Assembly: GCA_037954665.1 (NCBI GenBank)
Contig: JBBMOL010000453.1
Coordinates: 62,001-126,000, forward strand
Source of the DNA: Laguncularia racemosa
Taxonomy: Eukaryota; Streptophyta; Magnoliopsida; Myrtales; Combretaceae
Length of the DNA stretch: 64,000 nucleotides
Direction: 5' to 3'
The notes under the pieces are model-generated. The model had not been told where the DNA came from. It made no database searches and worked only from the letters and a program-made list of their open reading frames with translations. Shown here one piece after another: positions 55,075 to 64,000 of the stretch (positions are counted from its first letter, which is position 1; each line of letters starts with the position of its first letter). The position numbers and the translations under genes were made by a program.

Positions 55075-55586
55075 CTTGGAGTGAGACCCAAACCGACACT
55101 AGTGAAGAAGGCAGTTCACCAAAATCCCTATCCCTTTAAGCTAAGTTGTCCATCATCTCCATAATGAGAATGTTTTAAATTTTGAGTTACCTCTTGATAA
55201 CTACAAACCTAAAGATTACAACCCAACCTTCATTGTGAGTATCATTTGGGTCAAGAGGGGTACTCTACGGATAGTTATTGAAGGTTAAGAAATAAAATAC
55301 AAGACCTCATAGATGTTAAATTGGTTCAATTGGACTTTATAGAAGCTTTAGTGCCCAATGTTAATAACAATCCCTTACCAAGCCACAAGGCCTCCATTAA
55401 TGTGATCATTGCTGAAGAATGTCGACCAGAGATAGATCTAAATGAGCTCCCCATCACATTAGAACAAATAGCATAGAACTTGAAGCAAAAATGTCACTTA
55501 TAGGATATCAAAAACCTTAAGGACTGTATTAGAACCAAATTTGCAATTCACTAAGTACTTAGAGAAGGGAAAGTGAAGAAAGAGGA
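55075..55586 (+). pseudogene. F gag-protease junction, truncated by C4
   Basis: In-frame remnants such as LDNYKPKDYNP, and the sequence running to HKASINVIIAEECRPEIDLNE, fit the region after Gag in Tat elements. No protease active site before the cut at 55587. The preceding GAGGA (55582-55586) is the left target copy of C4; its partner is not in the window. Confidence 0.5.
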
Positions 55587-57784
55587 TGTAATGCACTAAA
55601 ACCTAAGTATGCTACGATTTGCTACGCTTCCTCATTTCCTGAAGGCACGCAATGGCTTAATCATCACTATTCTCCAAATATTCACATTCATGTACTCTTG
55701 ATAATAATCATAAATAATCTGTTGCATAATAAAGATTATGAAATTTCCTATCCTTAATAATAAGTCATCAACATTCTTCTTAAATTAAATAGTAGAAGCG
55801 ATTAATATTCACTTACAATAGAAATTCTCAAATGACTAAATAAAAGTATAACATGTCTTTTCTTAGTCTATTTACTAGTCATTATAATAGACGTATTCTA
55901 CATTCTCTTCATTGTTTTGATTTTAAGTTAATTCCTCCAAGTTTTCAACATATCCCATAATTTCTCCTATAACATCTGCAACTAAAAAAAATTTCCTACA
56001 TGGGGTAAACTAATACCCAGTACAGTATATACCTATACACACACACACATGTCATGCTAGAAACAATAACACATGCAAAATAACATAAAGTAATTCTATT
56101 TATTTATCTTTAGCCGATACATAATCATAGCATAAAGATCTTCGTACATAACATTCCTAAACATCCTTTCACAATTCATCTACAAACAATATATACATAT
56201 ATATATATATGTATGACAAAAGTAATTCTCTTTGTTCATGAGTCTCTTACCATACATAATAATAATATATATATGATAGTGGGTACTCCCTATTGACCAT
56301 GAGTTCATGAGTCCTCGCACATCAACCTTCCACAATCACATATAATAACAATATATATATATATATATATATATAAGACAATGAGTACTCCTCACTATCC
56401 ATGAGTCCATGAGTCCATACACTACAACCTTTCACAATATATGTCACAAGCCTTCCACATCACAACATTTCACAACATAACCTTCCACATAAGACCTAGA
56501 TCATTTCGATACTCGACTTCACTAGGGAAAACATCACAGACCGATCATCAAGGTACCACCCCAAGAGCACTGACCCACACTTAGTTTCTTGGACCTAGCA
56601 ATTTATAATCACATGCACACTCAATCTAATTCATTTACAATATTATTAAACCCATACAAAAAAAAAATCTAAAGTATCAAACACAAGCAACTAACATGGC
56701 ATACCCATACCCAAATCATAATACTTGGTTTGTCTTATATTTTTCTAACTTCACAATTCTTCCAAACCTATACATGATTCAAATTATTTACTTTTAGAAT
56801 TGTATTCCTATAAATATTAAAAGTAAAATATATGTGTTTCAACTCAACACGGTCATGTTGGGGGCCGTGTAGTTAAATACGGGGTAGTACACGATTGTGA
56901 CAAAAGCTGTATACATTTTTTTTTTTAACATAGTCTCAATATGGTCATGTTGAGAGGTCATGTTTTTTTTTTTTTAACATAGTCTCAATAGGGTCATATA
57001 TCTCTCTTATTGACTAAGTCATTTTTTTTCAACATGATCATCTATCTCTTTGCTTACTATTCATCAAAAAGACCTTAACATGATCGTGTTGAATTTTTTT
57101 TTCAACACGGTCGTGTTGAGAGGCCATGTATCTCTCTATGTACCTTGGATTTTTCAGCATGGTTTCCAACACAGCCATGTTAAGAAGCTGTGTATCTCTC
57201 AGTTCACTTTGGGTTTTCAACATAGTTCCAACACAATCATGTTAGGAGGTCGTGTATCTCACTGTACACTCTATAAATCAATCTCTCAGCTCAATTTCTA
57301 ATTGATTCAACCTAATTGATCTATTTAATATAAAATTCATAATGTAATATACTAGTAAATACACTTACTTGACCTAAATTGTTATCATGATGAGTGAATC
57401 GATTGTTTCATCCGTTATATATCACAAATTGATTTAAATATGTAAATGACCTCAATACATTAATTCCCATTTTATGATATACACGAATTCAATGATCAAT
57501 TGTTATTGATCGATCTACTCACTTTAAACTATTTGGCAAATCGCAGCACTTGCTTGTCCTTTTCTCTCTAGATTTCTACAAAGTGTATCTAGGGTTCTAT
57601 AAGGTATTCAAATGAGGGAAAAGTGTTAACCCTAAGTAAAATGAGCTTATATACCTAGGTCTCGAAATGACCATCTTGTCCCCATTCATAATTCTTATTT
57701 CCAGTATTATCCTTTGTAGATTTTTTTTTTAGTATTATTAATTACATACACACACATATATATAATATTACTTAAGTATTTACA
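55587..57784 (-). repeat. C4 3' LTR (2,198 bp)
   Basis: Antisense TGTAATGC ... ATTTACA beside the polypurine tract. Palindrome array 56840-57262 on AACACGGTCATGTT and relatives. (TA)n runs at 56201-56210 and 56352-56374. Short ORFs in it (57050-57301, 57038-57223) come from the array and are not genes. Confidence 0.88.
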
Positions 57785-58800
57785 TTCTTCCCCCCTTATA
57801 AGAATTTTCTTCCTTGAAAATTACTTAGATCACTGAAGAGTCCTAAGTGTCTTCTTTTCATCTCTTCTTCTAGTTCCTAAGCTGCTTCTCTTTCACTTCA
57901 ATTCTCCATTGCACCTAAACATACTTGATAACCTATTTTCTCAAAGTCTGCTCTTTAGTATCCACAATTTTGATGGGTCTCTCCACTGTTGTGAGACTTG
58001 GCTGCACTTGTAGAGATTTCAGTGCAATGATTTGATCTGGGTTTGGTACATATTTTCTTAGCATGAAAATGTGAAATACATTGTTTACTTTAACTAGAAT
58101 TTGTGGCAATGCCAGTCTATATGCCACTGGTCCAATTTTCCCCAAGACTTTAAAGGGTCCCACATATCTAGGGTTCAATTTCCCTTTTAGTCTAAATCTT
58201 ATCACTCTCTTCGTAGGTGAAATATTCAATAACTCATGATCTCCCACTTGAAACTCCAATAGGCATCTTCTCTTGTCTGCATATGACTTTTAGCAGCTTT
58301 AGACTGACTACATTCTTTATTTAATCAATTTTACTTTGTTTACTACATCTTGCACTAAGTCAGGTCCCAATATTTGTTTCTCACCCACCTTATCCCAATG
58401 TAATGGCAATTGGCACTTTCTTCCATACAACGCCTCATATGGTGCCATTTGGATGGTAGCTTAATAACTGTTGTTGTAGGTGAATTCCACTAAGGGAAAA
58501 TGTTCATCTCAATTTCCACCAAGGTCTAATGCACACACCCTCAACATATCCTCAAATATCTAAATCGTTCACTCTGACTGACCATTCATCTATAGATGAA
58601 AAGCCATACTAAATTGTAGTTTAGTCCCCAAAGCTTTATGCAGACTATTCCAAGACCTCCCCACAAATCTTGTATCTCTGTTTGACACTATGGAGACTGG
58701 TATCCTATGTTACCTTACAATTTCTTTGATGTAAATTTATGCCAGCTTTTCTAGTTTTTACCTAGCCCCCATTAATATGACGTGTGCCGATCTTGTAAGC
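57785..58800 (-). pseudogene. pol: C4 integrase C terminus with chromodomain remnant
   Basis: Read leftward from 58800: RSAH, VSNRDTRFVGRSWNSLHKAL (second core Asp), NGQSERTI (Glu kept), EFTYNNSY, MAPYEALYGRKCQLPLHWDK, then open stretch 58259-57933 with GDHELLNISPTKRVIRFRLK, KLNPRYVGPFKVLGKIGPVA and VERPIKIVDTKEQTLRK. The chromodomain after it is frame-shifted (57800-57930: VQWRIE, LEEEMKRRH). AAGGGGGGAAGAA (rc 57785-57797) is the polypurine tract. Confidence 0.85.
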
Positions 58801-59259
58801 CGAGAGGTCTAGGTTGGCTCCTATTATCAGAAGCATCACCTCTAGCTCCTGAGGATAACCCTTATCTCAAGATTCTACTAGACATTCTATTAAATACACT
58901 AAAGCTTTGAGAAAAGATATAAGAATATATACACTTCCTTAGAGTATAGGATACCTAAACATGTCATTTTAAATAATACTGAAGGGGTTAACTAATCAGT
59001 AATATTGGTCCCATTTTCTAACCACTCTTATTTATATATCTCTATCATACAAATCCAATACCTAATTTATCCAAAGATCATGACCTGCTTTCTATTATTT
59101 GACTTATACTATTGATCCTTACTTAAATCTAAATACCATCAAACTTATGTAGTTCATAAATTCATCAACCTAAGCTCTAACAATCATAAACCTACATTCA
59201 TTTGATCAAAGCTTGAGCTTCTAAGGATTATTAACCTATGGCTCTAATACCACCTAAGC
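58801..59259 (-). other. C4 leader and primer site after the deletion junction
   Basis: Primer site rc TGGTATTAGAGC at 59241-59252, seven bases from the LTR. 58960-59240 resembles the C2 and C3 leaders (e.g. CTTGAGCTTCTAAGGAT). 58801-58960 is unassigned; the deletion junction is somewhere inside it. Confidence 0.65.
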
Positions 59260-60348
59260 TGTAACTCTCCAAAACCTGGGTATGTTACGGCTTGCTACGT
59301 AACCTCATCTCCTAAAGATACGTAAAGGCTCAATCACCACTATTCTCCATATACTCACATTCATGCACTCTTAATAACAATCATAAATCATCTGTTGCAT
59401 AATAGATATTAATGAAATTTCCCATCCTCAATAATAAGTCATCAACATTCTTCTCAAATTAAATAGCGGAAGCGATTAATATTCCCTTATAATAGAAATT
59501 CTCAAACGACTAAATAAAAATCTAACATATCTTTCCTTAGTCTATCTACTAGTCATCATAATAGACGTATTCTACATTCTCTTCATTGTTTTGATCTTGA
59601 GTTGTTTCCCCCAAGTTTTCAATATATCCCACAATTTCTCCTATAGCATCTATAACTAAAAAAATTTTCCTACGAGGGGTGAGCTAACACCTAATACAGT
59701 GCATACCTACACACACACATACGCATGCCATGCTAGAAACAATAACATATGCAAAATGCATCATAATATTCATTCACAATTTTATTTATCTTTCACAATC
59801 TTTAGCCGATACACAATCACAACATAAACATCTTCACGTGTAACATTCCTAAACATCCTTTCACAATCCATCCACAAACAATACATACATATATATATAT
59901 ACAACAAAGGTAATCCCCTTTATCCATGAGTCTCTTACCATACATAATACTAATATATATATGATAGTAAGTACTCCCCATTGTCCATGAGTCTATGAGT
60001 TCTCACACATCAACCTTTCACAATATACGCCACAACCTTCCACATCACAACATTTCATAACATAACCTTTCACATAAGATTCAAATCATTTTGATACATG
60101 ACTCCACTAAGGACAACGTCACATACCGATCATTGAGGTGCCACCCTAAGAACACCAACCTACACTCAATTTCTTGGACCCAACAATTCATAACCACATG
60201 CACACTCAATCCAGTTCATTTACAATATTATTAAACCTATACACAAAAATCTAATTTATCAAGAACAAGCAATAAACATGGTATACACATACCCAAATCA
60301 TAGTACTTAGTTTGTCTTATACTTTTCTAGCTTAACAATTCTTCCAAG
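59260..60348 (-). repeat. C4 5' LTR, truncated by A3
   Basis: Antisense start TGTAACTCTCC. Aligns with 55587-56765: shared CACTATTCTCCA, ATAATAAGTCATCAACATTC and GTCCATGAGT blocks. The break comes at TTCTTCCAAG, corresponding to 56756-56765. CCAAG (60344-60348) is the left target copy of A3. Confidence 0.88.
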
Positions 60349-61137
60349 TGATGAGATCCATGATGAGAGCCAAGCTGGAAGAAGAAATGTGGATCCTCTT
60401 GCAGTGCCGCCTGGACCGATCACAAGAATTCGAGCGAAACGACTCAAGGAAGCACTTAACGGGTTGATAAAGGATGTCCATGAAGCTGGAAAGGATTGGA
60501 GCAATCATGAAGTTGGAATGGATTGGAACAACCATGGGAAGACCCTTGCTCATATACAAGTCACACCGGACATGGGTTAAAGAGGACGTGTATTTTCAAG
60601 GCACGACCGTATAGGAATCTCAAGATTGCACAGAATCATACACGGCCAGACACACAGCTAAAAGGCACGGCCGTGTAAGGAGACAAGAATTGGCACAGAA
60701 TCATACACGGCCAAAGTACACGGCCGTGTATCCCCTGCTGGCCAACATGTTTTGTTTTGTTATTTTTACGCACTTATTGAAGTGATATCGTTTTGGGCTT
60801 GTATTTTCATGAATTGTAACCCTAGTATAAAAGCTCCTAGGGTTTAGAATAGAGAAGAACATACATCTTAGAACATTACAAACATATTTGAGAGGCTCCT
60901 CTCTTGGTTCTTCAAGAACTAAATCGAACTTATCGGATTAATTTTCCGTGGCGTTCATCCCGACTTATCAATCGATCTTTCATCTCGATTGTGGCGTCTT
61001 CATTTTATACCAAGGTTCTTGTCTCGCTTATAGGCAACGGATCGCGGTTTCCACTTGGGGGTGTTTGGGCGTCTTAGGTAACGAATTCCGAACGTATTGG
61101 TATTGGGTTTCGTCACAGGTTGGCGTGGTTCGTATCA
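60349..61137 (+). repeat. A3 5' LTR (789 bp), with pol tail frame
   Basis: TGATGAGATCC ... GTATCA. Palindromes 60598-60732; TATAAAA 60826. The first 231 bp are open in the frame that would continue pol from the 3' end: PLAVPPGPITRIRAKRLKEA then LNGLIKDVHEAG, to TAA at 60578. Subtype matches the inner LTR of A1. Confidence 0.92.
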
Positions 61138-61653
61138 GTTTGGTATCAGAGCTTAGGTTTGTTAAAACATCAAGTTCGGTTGAGGAAGGTAACATCAAAA
61201 CCCTAACTCCAATCGTTCATATCCATTGTTAGCATTCAATTTCGTAGTATTCATTGTCTATTGATAGTGTAGTATCTACTAGTCACTAGTCGATTGTTAC
61301 AAAAAAAGAGAGTAAAAATCACGACAAAAAAAAAAAGAAGAGAAAAGAAAAGAAAGACAAGAGAAACGTGATCAAAAGCAAAAACAGAGATAAAAAAAAA
61401 TTCGGATAGAAAAATAGAGGAAAATTTACGAACCCTAGAGTTGTTTTGAATTCTACGGAAGGGAATTGGTGTAGTTCGGGTTAGTTCCAAGAGAATTGAG
61501 AAGAGGAAGTTGGCGAGTTGATATCATCGTTGTTTGTGAGAATACACGAGTGACTGTGTGATATCATCATTTGAGCGAAACACGTAAGGGAGTGTATCGT
61601 GAGGTTTAATTATATATATATTTGTGTTAGTACTAATCTTTTCTGTAGGAACT
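61138..61653 (+). other. A3 leader with primer site and candidate intron
   Basis: Primer site TGGTATCAGAGC at 61141-61152, a perfect initiator-Met complement. Donor-like GGTAACATC at 61189, TACTAAT at 61631-61637, acceptor TTTTCTGTAG ending 61648. Confidence 0.8.
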
Positions 61654-62930
61654 ATGTCGAGACAACATTCTCCTGAAGGTGAGAGGGGAAGGTTTGATGC
61701 TAGGTTAGTAATTGAGGCGTTGAGGGGAGAAATGAAGAGAATGTTCTAAGAGGGAATGGAACAAATTCATGAGACGGTAGAGCAATGACTAGAGCAATCC
61801 ACAAACATATTCCAAGGACGTAAGAGGGAGATTCGTTCTAGGAGAGTACCGAGGGGTGGAGATGAAATGTCGGATGATGATTTTGATGAGCCTTCTGTCG
61901 AGAGTTATAGAGGATATAGTGGTCGGAATAGAGGAACTAAGGATTGGGAAGATAGAGGAGATAGGAATAGAGAGGATGATCAATTGAGTAGCATAAAGAT
62001 GAAGATTCCTCCTTTCCAAGGGAAGAATGATCCCGAGGCGTACTTAGAGTGGGAGAAAAAGGTGGAGATGGTGTTTGATTGTCACAACTATAGTGGGAGA
62101 AAGAAAGTAAAACTTGCTGCCATTGAATTTTCGGATTATGCTATAGTGTGGTGGGATCAATTAATGTTGAATAGAAGGAAGAGTGGCGAGCCACCTATTA
62201 AGTCTTGGGAAGAGATGAAAAGAGTGATGAAGAAGCGGTTTATGCCTGCGTATTACTATCGTGAATTGCACAACAAGTTGCAAACTCTGAGGCAGGAAAG
62301 CCGAAGTGTAGATGAGTATTTCAAGGAGATGGAAGTCACTATGATTAGGGTGAATGTAGAGGAGGATAGAGAGGCTACAATGGCTAGGTTTCTTGTGGGG
62401 TTGAATAGAGAAATCCAAAATGTGGTTGAATTGTAGCATTATGTAGAATTGGAGGATATGGTTCACATGGCTATAAAGGTTGAGAACCAGCACAAGAGGA
62501 GAGGTAGTAGTAATGCACAGTTTCAACAGGGTAATGCTTCATCCACTTGGAAGACTAATCAATGGAAGAAGGAAGAAAAGCCTTTACCTACTAAACCAAA
62601 AGGGGAGCTGAGGCAAGCGGGTTCGACTCCTGGTAACCAAGGTAACCCTGACTCTTCTACTTCTAGAAATCGTGACATTAAATGTTTTAAATGTCAAGGT
62701 AGAGGCCATATTGCTAGTCAATGTCCAAATAGGCGTGTGATGATTTTGCGTGATGATGGGGAGTATGAGACTGAGGGGGATAGTGAAGAAGATGATATGC
62801 CTCCATTAGAGGATGTTAGTGATGATGAGGAGCCTGCAATGGGAAGGCTAGTGGCAGTAGTGAAGCGAGCTTTGAATGTGCAGGTGAAGGAAGAAGGGGA
62901 GGTGCAAAGAGAATATATTTCATACTAGAT
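61654..62930 (+). pseudogene. gag: A3 gag
   Basis: One frame throughout (61654, 61867 and 62449 agree), broken only by three point stops: TAA near 61747 (CAA), TGA near 61787 (AGA) and TAG at 62434 (CAG). Capsid core 61990-62430; canonical CCHC knuckle CFKCQGRGHIASQC near 62684-62725; acidic tail DDMPPLEDVSDDEEPAMG. A two-base loss near 62906 shifts the frame before protease. The best Gag template in the window. Confidence 0.88.
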
Positions 62931-63282
62931 GTTATTTAGGAGATCATATTTGCAGCTTGATTATTGATGGAGGAAGTTGCACCAATGTAGTGAGCAATTT
63001 CATTGTTGAGAGGCTGGGGCTCTAAACTGTTAGACACCTAGTCCATATAAACTGCAGTGGTTGAATGATAGTGGTGAGACTAAGGTGAGTAAGCAAGCCT
63101 TGATCGGGTTTCGCATTGGTAGGTATGAGGATGAGGTGTTATGTGATGTAGTGCCAATGCAAGCATGTCATGTGTTGTTGGGGAGGCCGTGGCAATTTGA
63201 TAGGAAGGTTGTTCATGATGGTTTTTCTAACAAGTATACGCTTGTTCACCAAGGGAAAGCTTTAATCTTAAACCGTTAACAC
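62931..63282 (+). pseudogene. pol: A3 aspartic protease
   Basis: LIIDGGSCTNVVSNFIVERL (62951-63015) with the family DGG site, a stop at 63023, a one-base loss near 63040, then open stretch 63061-63279 with KQALIGFRIGRYEDEVLCDV and ACHVLLGRPWQFDRKV. Confidence 0.83.
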
Positions 63283-64000
63283 CTAAACAGGTGTATGAGG
63301 ACCAGTTGCAGCTACAACAGTCTTTTGCAAAACATAAGGTGAGTGAAAAGCAGACGGAGAGTGAGAGAGCAAAAGACAATGAGAAAGAAAAGGAATATAA
63401 AAGTCAAGATCAAAAGGAAAAAGAGAGGAAGACTGGAAAGAGTGTAAGAGACCAAGTTGAAGGGGGATCAACTTTGGTGGTGAATGAAAAGGAGAGTGCA
63501 GCCTTGCAAAAGGAAAGTTGTGTGGCAAGAGCGAGTGTAGTAAGGAGAGCATTAGTGATGAGGCAACCCATGTTGTTGCTGGTTTTTAAGGAAACATGTT
63601 TGACTACTAACGACTTATCTAACTCTTTGCCTAGTGTGGTTGTGTCTCTTGTGCAGGACTTTGAAGATGTCTTTCCTGAGGAGATTCCAAAGGGATTACC
63701 ACCAATTCATGGTATTGAGCACCAGATTAACCTTGTACCCAAAGCATCGATTCCAAACAAGCTTGCTTATAGGAGCAATCCGGAGGAGACAAAGGAACTC
63801 CAAAAGCAGGTCGATAAATTAATGGAGAAGGGGTACGTGAGAGAAAGCATGAGTTCATGTGCAGTGCCTGTGATTTTGGTACCTAAGAAGGATGGGTCAT
63901 GGAGAATGTGTGTTGACTGCCGCGCCATCAACAACATCATGGTAAAGTATCGTCATCCTATTCCTCGCTTAGATGACATGTTAGATGAGTTACATGAGTC
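63283..64000 (+). pseudogene. pol: A3 charged linker and RT N terminus (cut by window end)
   Basis: The linker (63290-63540) has no TAG where A1 and A2 have one: the SEK segment reads NEKES. Then SLVQDFEDVFPEEIPKGLPP, EKGYVRESMSSCAVPVILVP, WRMCVDCRAINN and YRHPIPRLDDMLDELHES at the end of the window. The catalytic box lies outside. Confidence 0.85.

Larger units (their letters stand above)
55587..60348 (-). mobile_element. C4: antisense Tekay/Del-like element with large internal deletion
   Basis: 3' LTR 55587-57784, internal remnant 57785-59259, 5' LTR 59260 onward, broken by A3 at 60349. The inside keeps only the polypurine tract, chromodomain remnant, integrase C terminus and part of its core, then jumps near 58800 to leader and primer site. 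Gag, protease, RT and RNase H are missing. LTRs have diverged by well over 10% by eye, so it is old. Confidence 0.87.
60349..64000 (+). mobile_element. A3: CRM-like element, 5' LTR to RT, cut by window end
   Basis: 5' LTR, primer site, leader, gag, protease, linker and RT start in the same order as A1 and A2. Gag of A3 has the fewest frame changes of the A copies. The right end and the second target copy lie outside the window. Confidence 0.92.

Noticed and set aside
1..64000. Any host gene
   Set aside because: Every long ORF either belongs to a retrotransposon domain or lies in an LTR; no exon-like unique coding sequence was recognised.

Overview
The window looks like plant nuclear heterochromatin made almost wholly of nested, mostly decayed Ty3/gypsy LTR retrotransposons. 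I found no host protein gene, rRNA, tRNA gene or CRISPR array. A flowering plant is indicated by the retrotransposon lineages, which carry plant-type gag, RT and integrase motifs, by the initiator-Met and Asp tRNA primer sites, and by the very AT-rich filler. I cannot name the species. Family names A to F are mine; lineage names are inferred from motifs remembered from those families, not from a search.

Families. A: CRM-like chromovirus with ~775-850 bp LTRs (copies A1, A2, A3). C: Tekay/Del-like chromovirus with a chromodomain and 1.6-2.2 kb LTRs (copies C1 to C4). D: pol-less derivative with 1,035 bp LTRs, plus a solo LTR. E: Athila-like element with 1,722 bp LTRs and a tRNA-Asp primer site, plus a solo LTR. 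F: Ogre/Tat-like element with an extra ORF1 ahead of gag.

Layout. 1-21368 is C1 (+ strand), cut in gag by A1 (515-9905) and again by A2 (10748-16187). C1 itself sits in the RT region of C2, whose antisense body runs 21369-27175 and also carries a D solo LTR (21546-22448). 27176-28178 is unassigned. C3 (+ strand) begins at 28179; its 5' LTR is split by the antisense D element (28973-35862), which holds an E solo LTR (32589-34190). The C3 leader ends near 37374, where F material starts. F is split by the antisense, complete E element (41510-51765) and resumes to 55586. There it is cut by the antisense, internally deleted C4 (55587-60348), whose 5' LTR is broken by A3 (60349 to the window end).

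Exact 5-bp target duplications support five of these insertions (A2, D, E, both solo LTRs), and a 4/5 match supports A1. E is the youngest dated element (LTRs about 98% identical by eye). Every coding region is broken by stops or frameshifts, so no autonomous element is expected to be active here. The most unusual signals are arrays of short GC-rich palindromes around CACGGCCGTG in the LTRs of three unrelated families, a pol tail encoded inside the A-family LTR, and recombinant A elements.
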